From assembly GCF_014384985.1 (NCBI RefSeq), contig NZ_JACRSX010000001.1, positions 248,001 through 312,000 of the forward strand: DNA of 64,000 nt. Reading direction: 5' to 3'. The translations under genes were made by a program, and so were the position numbers. Under the pieces are notes generated by a model. It saw only the letters and a list, made by a program, of their open reading frames with translations, did not search any database and was not told the DNA's origin. Positions 1 through 8,353 of the stretch are shown piece by piece; the stretch's first letter is position 1, and each line of letters begins with the position of its first letter. The stretch comes from Jutongia huaianensis. Lineage in GTDB: Bacteria; Bacillota; Clostridia; Lachnospirales; Lachnospiraceae.

Positions 1-205
1 CACCATTTTCAATGACATCTGTAAGCTCCGTCTCCACCTTTTCCGGTGATGCTCCCGGATATGTAGTGATCACCATCATATATGGCATATTCATATTCGG
101 CAGCAGGTCTGTGGTCATTTTACTGAAGCTGACACCACCAAGCACCAGCACCATCACAACCGCCACCAGGATCACATATGGTCTTTTTACACTAAATTTG
201 GGCAT
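1..205 (-). CDS. RND efflux transporter permease (N-terminal fragment)
   Basis: The first 68 residues of a gene that runs off the left edge. The translation begins MPKFSVKRPYVILVAVV, a cytoplasmic basic stretch followed by the first membrane helix, and continues with TDLLPNMNMPYMMV and a TYPGASPEKVE motif. These are typical of the start of AcrB/HAE-type RND permeases, where TM1 leads into the porter domain. Such proteins export drugs, lipids or other amphiphiles using the proton gradient. It starts 2 nt after the MarR gene stop, with an AGGAG ribosome site inside the end of that gene, so the two are one operon and the MarR protein is probably its repressor. Substrate cannot be told from this fragment. 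Confidence 0.85.
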   Translation of the reverse strand, partial: MPKFSVKRPYVILVAVVMVLVLGGVSFSKMTTDLLPNMNMPYMMVITTYPGASPEKVETELTDVIENG

Positions 206-207
206 GA

Positions 208-669
208 CTATTCTCCTTTTCCTTCTTTTTTGTTGTCATTGTAGCTGTCTACTCTTCTCCTCACAGAATCACAGATCCTGTCGATCATCGACAAAAACAG
301 ATCAATTTCCTCCCGGCTGAAATCCTCAAAGATCAGCTCTGTAAACTGTTCCCGCATTTTTCTTCCGTCTTTGACGATAGGATCCGCCTCCCCGGTAAGT
401 TTCAATCGTTGAATCCGTCGGTCTTTCGCATCACTTTCCCGGATGATATATCCCCGGTTCACCAGTTTATCAATGGTCATCGATGCTATGCTGTTTTTGA
501 TAAAACGGCAGCGGCAGATATCCTTCGCTGTATTCCGCTCCGGATTATCTCCAAGAAACGTCAGGATCTGCAAACCGATCACGGTAATTCCGTATTTCCG
601 GCAGACCTGCTCACTGGCTTTCTCAAAATAACGTTGAAAATCCTCTGCTTCACATAAATAATCCTTCAT
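208..669 (-). CDS. MarR-family transcriptional regulator
   Basis: 153-residue winged-helix regulator. The usual MarR elements are visible: an N-terminal dimerisation helix, a recognition region around DICRCRFIKNSIASMTIDKL, and a beta-wing with DAKDRRIQRLKLT (the D-x-R-x-x-R/L pattern of MarR wings). The ATG at 669 is chosen because GGAGGAATC lies 3-11 nt upstream; an in-frame extension to 714 would run through the operator palindrome. It directly precedes the RND permease gene. By family logic it represses this operon and is released by a small ligand. The perfect palindrome 688-728 just upstream is its probable binding site. Confidence 0.88.
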   Translation of the reverse strand: MKDYLCEAEDFQRYFEKASEQVCRKYGITVIGLQILTFLGDNPERNTAKDICRCRFIKNSIASMTIDKLVNRGYIIRESDAKDRRIQRLKLTGEADPIVKDGRKMREQFTELIFEDFSREEIDLFLSMIDRICDSVRRRVDSYNDNKKEGKGE

Positions 670-687
670 TTGATTCCTCCAAAAACA

Positions 688-728
688 AATATACTTCAAA
701 ATTGAACTATTCAATTTTGAAGTATATT
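688..728. promoter_or_regulatory. 19-bp perfect inverted repeat, probable MarR operator
   Basis: Positions 688-706 and 710-728 are perfect reverse complements around a 3-nt centre (CTA). The core TTGAACTATTCAA has the dyad form common for MarR-family sites. It sits about 20 bp upstream of the MarR start codon and ribosome site, where the promoter must be. The repeat is also close to the 3' end of the upstream gene (stop at 780), so a secondary role as a transcription terminator is possible, but there is no clear T-run after it. Confidence 0.7.
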
Positions 729-779
729 CCTCTTATCATTCTGCGTCAATATACAACACAGATATATTCTATTAAATAT

Positions 780-1829
780 TTATAAATATTTGATCCCGAT
801 CTCGGTTCCGTTCCCAGATGGGTCCAGACTCACCTCAGCCATTCCGCCACTGATCACAGGCATAGATGGCGGCAGATGGCCAAGATCCACATCCATGACT
901 ACCGGCACATGGTACTCTCCCAGCACTCCATATACCGCTTCATACTGATCCAGTCCCAAAAACTCTTCTCCAAAGCATAATGGTCTGCCGATCAGGAAGC
1001 CCTTCACATGCCGGAACCATCCTGCTTCCTTTAACTGCCAGAGAGCTCTTCGGATCCCCATCGGATTTAAGTCACAGGACTCCATAAACCAGATGATGCC
1101 ATCCTCCTGATACCGCTCATTAAATGCGGCAACACGGTCAAATCTTGTTCCCACCAATGTATCCAGGCAGTCAAGACAACCGCCGATCAGACGTCCCCGG
1201 AACGACATTTTTTCCCCATCTATACGCCTGCCGGTTTCATCGTAGATCACCAGCTTCTTTTCTTCTGTCACATTGTACGGCTCCAGCGGATGCTCCTCAT
1301 CCTTTAGGGACTCCCTCTCCCAGAGGGGATACCCATGCACTTCCGTTATCCTGCCGGAAAGCAGCCCCCACGCATCCTTCAGCGCCGGATGCCATTCTCT
1401 CATTCCAAATGCCGGAGCACATGGCCCGTAAATTGCAGCGGTATCACACAATGTCGGCAGCAGGAAGGTCAGATTGGTATTATCCGAAAATCCCATATAC
1501 CATTTTGCTTTTGCTCTGGCGATCCGCTCAAAATCAATGTGGGAAACCACCTCACACATCAATTCTCCGCCGCCACAGGATAGAATAATGTCACAGTTTT
1601 CCTCCGCAAAGAAATGATTCACCTCTGCCCCGCATTTCTCCGGAGTATTGCTGATACCGATTCCACTCCCCTCGTAACAGTTTGGTCCCAGCACAGTATG
1701 GTATCCCATCTGCTGCCATGTCTTTAATGCATTATCAAAGGCACTCCGGTAAGGCTCGATATTGCAGCCAAAGGACGGAGCAATACAGCCGATGGTGCCA
1801 CCTGCAGGTAAACTATCCGGATATCTCAT
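780..1829 (-). CDS. S66-family LD-carboxypeptidase
   Basis: 349 residues, normal length for peptidase family S66 (muramoyltetrapeptide/LD-carboxypeptidase and MccF-like proteins). The N-terminal domain has GGTIGCIAPSFG and the nucleophile elbow MGFSDNT with Ser115; the rest of the Ser-Glu-His triad is visible as Glu250 (WFMES) and His318 (DLGHLPP). Family members recycle peptidoglycan peptides by removing the terminal D-Ala or cleave acylated nucleotide antibiotics such as microcin C. No signal peptide, so cytoplasmic. It is transcribed divergently from aroE. Whether it acts in wall recycling or in antibiotic immunity cannot be decided from sequence; recycling is the default. Confidence 0.87.
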   Translation of the reverse strand: MRYPDSLPAGGTIGCIAPSFGCNIEPYRSAFDNALKTWQQMGYHTVLGPNCYEGSGIGISNTPEKCGAEVNHFFAEENCDIILSCGGGELMCEVVSHIDFERIARAKAKWYMGFSDNTNLTFLLPTLCDTAAIYGPCAPAFGMREWHPALKDAWGLLSGRITEVHGYPLWERESLKDEEHPLEPYNVTEEKKLVIYDETGRRIDGEKMSFRGRLIGGCLDCLDTLVGTRFDRVAAFNERYQEDGIIWFMESCDLNPMGIRRALWQLKEAGWFRHVKGFLIGRPLCFGEEFLGLDQYEAVYGVLGEYHVPVVMDVDLGHLPPSMPVISGGMAEVSLDPSGNGTEIGIKYL

Positions 1830-1908
1830 ATGTTATCTCCTTTTGTATATTACTCAAGCTTCGTACATTGTACCACATTTCATACTGGTTTTTCAAAATG
1901 AAATAACG

Positions 1909-1933
1909 TATAATGACAAATGAGATTTGTCAT
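1909..1933 (+). promoter_or_regulatory. aroE promoter -10 and overlapping inverted repeat
   Basis: A consensus TATAAT at 1909-1914 precedes aroE. Overlapping it, ATGACAAA (1913-1920) and TTTGTCAT (1926-1933) form a perfect 8-bp inverted repeat with a 5-nt loop that would span the transcription start. It could be an operator or a 5' stabilising hairpin. No good -35 is evident. Confidence 0.45.
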
Positions 1934-1953
1934 TTTATGTATGGAGGATAATT

Positions 1954-2718
1954 ATGGAATACGGATTACTTGGAGAAAAACTTGGACACAGCTATTCAAA
2001 GGAAATTCATGAACGGCTTGCAGATTACACATACGATCTCTGTCCCGTGAGCCGGGAGGATTTCGATGATTTTATGAAAAAGCACGATTTTAAAGCGATC
2101 AATGTGACGATCCCTTATAAGAAGGATGTGATCCCTTATCTGGACAGCCTGGATGACAATGCTGCCTCCATCGGTGCCGTAAATACGATCGTGAACAAGA
2201 ATGGTCGTCTGGAGGGACATAATACAGACTTTTCCGGTTTTCTTTATATGATCGAAAAACACAACATCCGGATCAAAGGCTGTAAATGCCTTGTCCTTGG
2301 TAACGGAGGTGCTGCCAAAGCCATTATCGCCGTATTGAAGCATCTGGATGCCGCCGAGATCAGACTTGTTTCCCGCCGGGATACTCCGGACACCATCACT
2401 TACGAGGAATGTATGGCTCACCATACGGATGCGGATGTAATCGTCAACACCACTCCCGTCGGGATGTATCCGAATATGGACGCTTCCCCTCTGGATCTGA
2501 CACCATTCACAAAATGTCATGCCGTTCTGGATATCATTTATAATCCATTGGAGACAAAACTGACGGCACAGGCAAAATCCCTTGGGATCACAGCCGTTAC
2601 CGGATTGGAAATGCTGGTAGCTCAAGCCCTGTATGCGGTGGAGTTCTTCCTTGATACAAAACTGGACCCCGCCAGGATTGATGAGATCTACCGAAAAATT
2701 GCCGCTGAAAAGAAATAA
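1954..2718 (+). CDS. aroE: Shikimate dehydrogenase
   Basis: 254 residues, slightly shorter than most AroE proteins. It reduces 3-dehydroshikimate to shikimate with NADPH. The substrate-binding signature is LGHSYSKEIH near the N terminus, the catalytic lysine is in NVTIPYKK, the Asn/Asp pair is in GHNTDFSGF, and the nucleotide-binding glycine loop is LGNGGAAKAI. The ATG at 1954 is preceded by GGAGG at a good distance; the upstream ATG at 1927 has none. Three other shikimate-pathway genes (aroD, aroK, aroA) are in this window but in separate transcription units, so the pathway is scattered here. Confidence 0.95.
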   Translation: MEYGLLGEKLGHSYSKEIHERLADYTYDLCPVSREDFDDFMKKHDFKAINVTIPYKKDVIPYLDSLDDNAASIGAVNTIVNKNGRLEGHNTDFSGFLYMIEKHNIRIKGCKCLVLGNGGAAKAIIAVLKHLDAAEIRLVSRRDTPDTITYEECMAHHTDADVIVNTTPVGMYPNMDASPLDLTPFTKCHAVLDIIYNPLETKLTAQAKSLGITAVTGLEMLVAQALYAVEFFLDTKLDPARIDEIYRKIAAEKK

Positions 2719-2756
2719 CTCTCCGCTTTCGGTCATAAAACATATTATGGACATTT

Positions 2757-2892
2757 ATGCTTCACTCTATGTTACAAGCATTTCCTATACCCTAAAAAAG
2801 GGCAAAACCAGCGTTTTGCCCTCCAAGAATTGCTTCGCAATTCTCGTTGGCTTCCCTCTACGCTACGAGCATTTTCCTATACCCTAAAAAAG
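2757..2892. repeat. Two ~45-bp direct repeats about 91 bp apart
   Basis: The segment 2757-2800 and the segment 2848-2892 share the pattern CTTCnCTCTAyGyTACrAGCAT followed by TTTCCTATACCCTAAAAAAG; the second copy has one extra T. Each copy ends in an A-run that abuts a different hairpin. This looks like a duplicated terminator-flanking unit between the convergent aroE and glycerophosphotransferase genes. Confidence 0.7.
2800..2821 (-). terminator. Hairpin terminator
   Basis: GGGCAAAAC (2800-2808) pairs with GTTTTGCCC (2813-2821) over a 4-nt loop. Read on the minus strand it is followed by a T-run (complement of 2794-2799). Nearby, 2825-2844 forms a second small hairpin (GAATTGC/GCAATTC). Confidence 0.6.
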
Positions 2893-2938
2893 ACATTCCT
2901 TTTGATAATACAAAAATCAAAAGAAATGTCTTTTTTAT
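2884..2938. terminator. Bidirectional intrinsic terminator
   Basis: A long imperfect hairpin with arms built on AAAAGACATT and AATGTCTTTT and an inner TTTTGAT/ATCAAAA pairing, with T-runs on both strands. It lies between the convergent aroE and glycerophosphotransferase genes and can serve both. Confidence 0.75.
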
Positions 2939-2956
2939 TGGCTTATTTCATTCAGC

Positions 2957-4792
2957 TTATTTTTTTGTACATTCTACGATCAGCTCGCCGGCACGCACCG
3001 TAGATTTTCCATCAAGATCATCAAAAAATCTCTTTTTGAACTCCTGAAGCTTGTCATTTTCAAAGTCCTGTGTCTCGATACAGGATACCAGATCACTGTA
3101 TGTCCGGACGATCTTACCCGGTGCCATATCCTCATACTCATAGTAGAAGCCTCTGGAAGAAATGTAACGCTCCAGATCATAGGCATACATTACCATTGGA
3201 ATATCCAGCAGGGATGCCTCAAACACAACTGAGGAATAATCCGTGATCAGCACATCTGTCACAAACAGAAGATCATTTAACTCAGAGTTTGCTGACAGAT
3301 CAATAATATAATCCTTATATTTCTTACGGATATGACTGCGGTTGTTGACAAACGGATGATGCTTGACAATGATTGCATATTCTTTTCCCAGGTCCTCATA
3401 AAGCTTGTTCACATCCAGACGATCTACCGGATAATAACCGCTCAGTTTACCGTTGCCCCGGAAGGTCGGTGCAAACAGCAGGATCTTTTTCTCCTTAAGC
3501 TTCGGATATTTCTCATAAAACTCATTGGTGACCTTCTCTTTATATGCCTGATCAAAGAACACATCTGTTCTTGGGATACCGGTTGCTGCCACCTTGTCCT
3601 CCGAAATACCAAAACCTTCTGCATAAAACTTCGCAATATTTTTCGAGCTGACCAATGCGTAATCGTAATTACGATGGTTTGGACTCTTCTGGGTCTGACC
3701 TCCCGGCCGTCCCATACGGCTGCAGCCGAAGGTCTTGAAAGCTCCACAGGCATGCCACAGCTGAATCAGATAGGTATCCTTTCTCCTCGGCATCCGGAAG
3801 AAAAGCTCACAATAATCATCCACCAGGATCACTTTGGCATTGCCAAAATACCATGCCATCCGGATCAGACTGCTGATCCGCATCTGCTTGACTTCATGAC
3901 TGTCCAGCACATAACGGCGGTCAAGCTCCGGCACGCTGTCCAGATAATGATTTACAAACTCAAAATTGCCTGTAAGGTCATCACGGCGGTTTGACAAAAA
4001 TACCACCCGGTTCTTCTTGATCGGGGTAAGTCTTGCAATGGTATTGACCACATCCATCATCCACATCTTTGTTGCAAGAATACCAATGCGGATCCGGCTA
4101 AAGGTATCCATCTTTGCCCGGACATGCTTTAACAGATAAATAATACCATTCTCCGGTATCTTTGCATTTTTGTTCTGACAGCCGGTCGCCGCCAGCAGCG
4201 CATCAATAAAAAATACCGGAATCAATACCACCGAAAAACAAAACAGCACAAAATGCCACAGCCACATAATCACTGCATTAAAGATCTGTCTGCCCTTATG
4301 CGGCTGGAATATCTTTTCCTGTCCCGGCTTGGCATCCAGAATGACACGGCGGGAATCCTCGGAAAATCCCATTTCATACTCAATATATGTCTGTCGCTCC
4401 TGCTCCGACTCCTCCACACCAACGGCTGTCTCCCGCACCAGAAGCTCCAGGGCTTTCTCATCCTCCGGATCTACGGTAAACGGTACACTTTCTAATACGG
4501 TGTGACCGTAACTTAACTCCAGAGAAAATTCAATATGCTTGTTCTTAGGCTGCTTGTAGAACAGGTAATTGAGCATATAACTATACGAAGCCATCAAATA
4601 AAAGCTTCCATCCTTTTCACTTTGGTAAAAACGAACCACAATGGGCAGACGTCTCGTCTGATCGCCATTATTAAAAATAATGGTCATCTTCGGATCACGC
4701 ACCTTCTCATCCCAAGGGCCAGATGCACTGACTGCAAGCTCCAGCTTTTCCTCACGGAGCAGCAATCGATGTATGGTTACTTTAAAATCCAT
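2957..4792 (-). CDS. CDP-glycerol glycerophosphotransferase family protein
   Basis: 611 residues. The C-terminal half is a Glyphos_transf (TagB/TagF-type) domain with LWHACGAFKTFG, a FAPTFRGNG loop, KHHPFV and LITDYSSVVFEASLLDIP, the donor-binding and catalytic signatures of this family. The N-terminal half (about 1-170) is an unrelated beta-rich domain seen in TarB/F/L-like fusions, and about residues 175-210 are hydrophobic, giving peripheral or monotopic membrane attachment. The family adds glycerol- or ribitol-phosphate to wall teichoic acid or capsule polymers. The ATG at 4792 has GAGGTG six bases upstream. No other teichoic-acid genes are adjacent, so the polymer is unknown. Confidence 0.85.
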   Translation of the reverse strand: MDFKVTIHRLLLREEKLELAVSASGPWDEKVRDPKMTIIFNNGDQTRRLPIVVRFYQSEKDGSFYLMASYSYMLNYLFYKQPKNKHIEFSLELSYGHTVLESVPFTVDPEDEKALELLVRETAVGVEESEQERQTYIEYEMGFSEDSRRVILDAKPGQEKIFQPHKGRQIFNAVIMWLWHFVLFCFSVVLIPVFFIDALLAATGCQNKNAKIPENGIIYLLKHVRAKMDTFSRIRIGILATKMWMMDVVNTIARLTPIKKNRVVFLSNRRDDLTGNFEFVNHYLDSVPELDRRYVLDSHEVKQMRISSLIRMAWYFGNAKVILVDDYCELFFRMPRRKDTYLIQLWHACGAFKTFGCSRMGRPGGQTQKSPNHRNYDYALVSSKNIAKFYAEGFGISEDKVAATGIPRTDVFFDQAYKEKVTNEFYEKYPKLKEKKILLFAPTFRGNGKLSGYYPVDRLDVNKLYEDLGKEYAIIVKHHPFVNNRSHIRKKYKDYIIDLSANSELNDLLFVTDVLITDYSSVVFEASLLDIPMVMYAYDLERYISSRGFYYEYEDMAPGKIVRTYSDLVSCIETQDFENDKLQEFKKRFFDDLDGKSTVRAGELIVECTKK

Positions 4793-4860
4793 TCCTTTCA
4801 CCTCATTATTTATTACACTTTTCAGATTTTACATAAATTTCATAAAACCCAGACTTTTCT

Positions 4861-4889
4861 ATTATCCTCTCTTTCGCTCAAAAAAGCAA
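4861..4889 (-). promoter_or_regulatory. Promoter of the glycerophosphotransferase gene
   Basis: On the minus strand, TTGCTT (complement of 4884-4889) is followed after 17 bp by GATAAT (complement of 4861-4866), a good vegetative-type promoter that leaves a leader of about 60 nt. Confidence 0.5.
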
Positions 4890-4916
4890 GTCTCTTTCCA
4901 AAAAAGATGCGCTAAT

Positions 4917-4952
4917 AAAAAAGAAGACTCCCTGCACGAAGTCCTCTTTTTT
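4917..4952 (-). terminator. Terminator after the flavodoxin gene
   Basis: AAAAAAGAAGAC (4917-4928) and GTCCTCTTTTTT (4941-4952) form a 12-bp stem with one mismatch and A/T runs on both outer sides, so it can work on the minus strand for the flavodoxin gene. The 115 bases from here to the flavodoxin stop show nothing else convincing. Confidence 0.6.
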
Positions 4953-5067
4953 GATTCTAAAATGGCAAATTGTTATTATTATAGCCCTATGGGCTCATTA
5001 TGCTTGTTTGATACTTTGGCAAAAACTCTATCTTTGCTTTTGCGTTCCACATCGCAGACTGCTCTCA

Positions 5068-5502
5068 CTACGCCAGCCCCGCAAGATCGCGTCCTGCAGA
5101 CTTGCAGGAATCTAAAACGTCATCATCCGGAGCGTTGTTGGCAATGATTCCTTCTCCATTCCACACAGAAGCACCATCAGAGGATACTCTGTCCTCCCAG
5201 TCGCGCATCCAATCACCGCTTCCCCATCCGTAAGAGCCAAATAAAACAACTGTCTTGCCGGAAATTGCTCCATCAAGCTCCTCCATCAAAGGCTCCATGA
5301 TTGTTTCCTCAAGCTGCTCTGCTCCCATTGACGGACAACCCAGCGCAATCGCCTTTGCATCCTGTACATCTGCCGCACCGGCTGTCTCAGCCGTGATCAG
5401 CTCTGCCTCTGCACCAGCTTCCTTTACTCCGTCTGCGATTGCTGCAGCCATAGCCGCTGTATTCCCTGTTCCACTCCAATAAATGATCTTAACCTTAGCC
5501 AT
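5068..5502 (-). CDS. Flavodoxin
   Basis: 144 residues, the usual length of short-chain clostridial flavodoxins. The FMN phosphate-binding loop is WSGTGNT at residues 9-15, followed by the GSYGWGSGDWMRDWEDR segment that frames the isoalloxazine ring, and a LGCPSMG segment in between. It is a cytoplasmic low-potential one-electron carrier that can replace ferredoxin when iron is scarce and can feed radical-SAM and nitrogenase-type enzymes. The gene is alone, with its own promoter and terminator. The flavin-binding motif and length make the assignment firm; its particular redox partner is unknown. Confidence 0.93.
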   Translation of the reverse strand: MAKVKIIYWSGTGNTAAMAAAIADGVKEAGAEAELITAETAGAADVQDAKAIALGCPSMGAEQLEETIMEPLMEELDGAISGKTVVLFGSYGWGSGDWMRDWEDRVSSDGASVWNGEGIIANNAPDDDVLDSCKSAGRDLAGLA

Positions 5503-5617
5503 CTTTGATTAACCTTCCTTTCTCCAGCCTCCTACTATGATACCCATAATAAAAATAAATATGTCTGGTATGGTTAGCCGTTTGTATCTTGTGTTAGTTA
5601 CTTCTAACTTCTGATTT

Positions 5618-5646
5618 ATCATAGCACGCCAAAGCCAAAGATGCAA
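5618..5646 (-). promoter_or_regulatory. Promoter of the flavodoxin gene
   Basis: Minus strand TTGCAT (complement of 5641-5646), 17-bp spacer, TATGAT (complement of 5618-5623). The transcript would have a leader of about 110 nt before the ATG at 5502. I see no recognisable riboswitch or Fur-like site in it. The rest of the 5503-5893 gap holds only this promoter and the efp terminator. Confidence 0.6.
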
Positions 5647-5825
5647 CAAGGTTACGTGAGAAAAATTCTTAAAAGCATTTTTATTCCATATTCAAATGCT
5701 TATTCATACAGCATACAGCAGAATCTATCTGGTTCCTGTGAGAAGTTTGCGTTACTGACAAATAACTGCCACACCGGCACCGGCAGGGTATGTATAAAAT
5801 ATCCCGCCTTTACAGCAACATGCAC

Positions 5826-5877
5826 AAAGGGCGTGATCCCTTGGAAACACTGGGTTTCCTCGGAACCACGCCCTTTT
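5826..5877 (-). terminator. Terminator after efp
   Basis: AAAGGGCGTG (5826-5835) pairs with CACGCCCTTT (5867-5876); the interior also self-pairs (GGAAAC/GTTTCC). It lies just beyond the efp stop codon and is the end of the aroD-aroK-efp transcription unit. Confidence 0.6.
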
Positions 5878-5893
5878 ATTTACGTTATGAAAT

Positions 5894-6448
5894 TTAAACT
5901 CTCTTCATATACTCACCGGTACGGGTGTCAATACTGATTCTGTCACCTGTCTCAACAAACAGTGGAACCTGTACTACGGCACCTGTCTCAACAGTAGCCG
6001 GCTTGCTGGCACCTGTCGCTGTATCACCCTTGAAACCAGGCTCTGTCTCTGTAATCTCAAGCTCTACGAAGTTTGGTGGCTCAATTGCGAATACTTCTCC
6101 GTTATGAGAAAGCATCTGAACCATCTCGTTCTCCTTTACAAACTTCAAAGCATCTCCTACCTGATCTGCGGTCATATCAATCTGATCATATGTCTCTGTA
6201 TTCATAAAGTGGAACATATCATCACTGTACAGATACTGCATCTCAGAACGATCAATGTGCGCCTGAGGACACTTCTCTGTCGGACGGAATGTACGCTCTA
6301 CCACACCGCCACTCTTGATATTTTTAAGCTTTGTACGGACAAAGGCTGCACCTTTTCCCGGCTTTACATGCTGGAACTCGATAACCTGGAAGACATTTCC
6401 TTCCACTTCGATCGTAAGTCCATTTCTAAAATCACCTGCTGATACCAT
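5894..6448 (-). CDS. efp: Translation elongation factor P
   Basis: 184 residues, full length for EF-P. It binds between the P and E sites of stalled ribosomes and promotes peptide-bond formation at polyproline stretches. The three OB-like domains are complete. The loop VKPGKGAAF carries Lys32, the position modified in Bacillus-type EF-P. The C-terminal signature region [10 protein letters not shown] is present. The ATG at 6448 has GGAGG 8 nt upstream; the longer reading from 6466 does not. It follows aroK by about 160 bp in the same direction; the two may be cotranscribed or efp may use a weak promoter in that gap. Confidence 0.95.
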   Translation of the reverse strand: MVSAGDFRNGLTIEVEGNVFQVIEFQHVKPGKGAAFVRTKLKNIKSGGVVERTFRPTEKCPQAHIDRSEMQYLYSDDMFHFMNTETYDQIDMTADQVGDALKFVKENEMVQMLSHNGEVFAIEPPNFVELEITETEPGFKGDTATGASKPATVETGAVVQVPLFVETGDRISIDTRTGEYMKRV

Positions 6449-6605
6449 CTTAAAATCCTCCTTCATGTAGTGGCGGTCAAAAACCGCACAATCCTATAAA
6501 TATTTTACAGGAAACTCCTGTATTTTTCAAGTGTTTTTCCGCGATGACAGATTTTTTATTATTTGAACCATTCTTTTCGTTTCAATCCTGTCAAAAATCC
6601 AATGA

Positions 6606-7154
6606 TCATTTCTGTGTCTCTAAACTGACCGGAGTACTGTTTTCTAAGATCTCTACGATCTTCTCTGCCACCATCCTCGGCGTCATCCCATCTGTGAGCA
6701 TACAAATGTCGGCTGCCGCCATATACTTCGGCTCCCGCTTTGCCATCAGCTCTGCAATCCCCTCAACACTCATCCTGCCCTTTAGCAGCGGACGGTTCGT
6801 GCTGTCCTTCACATGTGCATATATTGTCTCCGGAGATGCCGTCAGCAAAAGGATTTTTCCCTGTCGTTTCATGCTTTCTACATTTTCCGTGCGCATAGCA
6901 ACACCCCCGCCGCATGCAATGATCGAAGGCTTGTAGCCCTTCAGATCCTCCAGCAGATCGGTCTCCATTTTTCGAAACGCCAGTTCTCCGTCTTCTTCAA
7001 ATATCTTAGATATCTCTCTTCCCTCTCTGGCGACGATCATCCGATCGGTATCATACTCCCTTACTCCGAGCATTTTGCTGAGTATCCGGGCAATGGTGCT
7101 CTTGCCGACTCCCATAAAGCCGATCAAAAATATATGTTCCTCTAACTGGTACAC
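6606..7154 (-). CDS. aroK: Shikimate kinase
   Basis: 182 residues, normal length. It phosphorylates shikimate at O3 using ATP. The Walker A motif is GFMGVGKST, the substrate-binding Asp/Arg are in DTDRMI and FRKMETD, the glycine-rich loop is ACGGGVA, and the lid has STNRPLLKGR. No ATG is available at the right place; the GTG at 7154 is chosen because AGGAGG lies 6 nt upstream, whereas upstream TTG/GTG codons at 7202 and 7199 have no ribosome site. It follows aroD by about 50 bp in the same operon. Confidence 0.93.
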   Translation of the reverse strand: MYQLEEHIFLIGFMGVGKSTIARILSKMLGVREYDTDRMIVAREGREISKIFEEDGELAFRKMETDLLEDLKGYKPSIIACGGGVAMRTENVESMKRQGKILLLTASPETIYAHVKDSTNRPLLKGRMSVEGIAELMAKREPKYMAAADICMLTDGMTPRMVAEKIVEILENSTPVSLETQK

Positions 7155-7205
7155 CGTATTCCTCCTGTATTGTCTGTCATTTTCTCCTGATGCCTTCACC
7201 AAAGT

Positions 7206-8009
7206 TTACTGATAATTCTGATGGATCATATCCAGCATTTCCTCCAGCTTGTTGACCGGAAGCTGCCCCGGAGCACTTTCCTGGCCAATGCTGCCAAAGG
7301 TCACTGCAGAGCCAAATGCCTCCCCGGAGATCCGGCTGATACTGCCAATCCGGCTCATAGACATGGTGATCAGCGGCTTATCCATCTGCTCTGCCATCTG
7401 CAGGGTAAACATCATCAATCTCATAACATCCAAACGGTTCGCCGGCATCACTGCCATCTTCGGAATATCCACACCGCTCTCATCTATAATCTGCAGTCTG
7501 TCTTTTAACTCTGCATCCTCCGGCGTCCTGTCGAAGTTATGATAAGACCCCACAACGACTACTCTCTGACGGAGTGATTCAATCCACTGCTTTAAATTTT
7601 CAAAGCGTTCCTTCACCTCCGGCGTTCTGTCGCCCGCAAGCTCCTCATAGGTAAAATCCTTAAATATCTCCACATCGATCATATCCACCAGACCACTCTG
7701 AGCAATGTGATCCAGCAGCTCCCGGTAGGCAGCCGTCTCTATCTCCTGACTTCCTCCCTCCTCCTTGGTACGGAAGGTCACCAAAAGCGGTCTGCCATAT
7801 AACGACATTTTCAACCGCTGCAATGTCTCCAGAACCATATCCCAATGTCCCGCTTCTCTATAATAATCAATGCGCCATTCTATAATGTCAACTCTTTTTT
7901 GCAGCAAAATATCTGCCGCTGCAATAATAGATTTCCGGTCCGTTTCTGTGATCGATGCACAAATCTTCGGTTTCCCACTTCCAATAGAAACATCTCCAAC
8001 CTGAACCAT
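7206..8009 (-). CDS. aroD: Type I 3-dehydroquinate dehydratase
   Basis: 267 residues, a class I Schiff-base enzyme that dehydrates 3-dehydroquinate to 3-dehydroshikimate. The N-terminal substrate region has VDIIEWRIDYY, the catalytic histidine is in SYHNFDRTP, the Schiff-base lysine is in IPKMAVMP, and the C-terminal substrate loop is TFGSIGQESAPGQLP. The ATG at 8009 has AGGAGG immediately upstream at a good distance. It sits between a 37-residue membrane peptide gene and aroK, so the product feeds AroE (encoded at 1954-2718) and AroK. Confidence 0.95.
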   Translation of the reverse strand: MVQVGDVSIGSGKPKICASITETDRKSIIAAADILLQKRVDIIEWRIDYYREAGHWDMVLETLQRLKMSLYGRPLLVTFRTKEEGGSQEIETAAYRELLDHIAQSGLVDMIDVEIFKDFTYEELAGDRTPEVKERFENLKQWIESLRQRVVVVGSYHNFDRTPEDAELKDRLQIIDESGVDIPKMAVMPANRLDVMRLMMFTLQMAEQMDKPLITMSMSRIGSISRISGEAFGSAVTFGSIGQESAPGQLPVNKLEEMLDMIHQNYQ

Positions 8010-8034
8010 ATCTTCCTCCTTCAAAATCTATTGA

Positions 8035-8148
8035 TCATTCATCCTTTAATGTATCCTTTGCTGCCGCTACAATGGCTGATACAGCCCCTACGACAACTGC
8101 TACTACGATTACGACAAGTAAAATAATTCCACCGATCAATGCTCCCAT
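8035..8148 (-). CDS. 37-residue single-pass membrane peptide
   Basis: A very small gene that begins MGALIGGIILLVVIVVAV, one hydrophobic helix of about 25 residues with small residues (Gly, Ala, Val), ending in the charged tail KDTLKDE. The ATG at 8148 has GGAGAG at a good distance, which supports translation; the in-frame upstream ATG at 8226 lacks one. It ends 25 bp before aroD and appears cotranscribed with it. I recognise no family. Size and composition resemble small membrane-stress or regulator peptides, but function is unknown. Confidence 0.6.
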   Translation of the reverse strand: MGALIGGIILLVVIVVAVVVGAVSAIVAAAKDTLKDE

Positions 8149-8353
8149 ATTGTCTCTCCTTCTATGCTTCCTTATGTAACGATTGTAATCCTTACATCTT
8201 ATTATAACCTGATCCTCTGATTTCACTCCACCCTTTCTCTGATAACTTCTCCCAGACAGACATTATCTGACATTAAAAAGCTATTGTATTTATTATAACA
8301 GATAGTCTATTTCCGTCAATCACTGAAAACAAAAGATTTAATAAACACAAAAA

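Noticed and set aside
1996..2754. 252-codon open frame on the minus strand opposite aroE
   Set aside because: Fully antisense to a clear aroE, no ribosome site, no family resemblance.
6506..6522. Small inverted repeat TACAGGA/TCCTGTA before efp
   Set aside because: Only 7 bp; the T-run is on the plus strand where no gene ends. Not convincing as a terminator for aroK.
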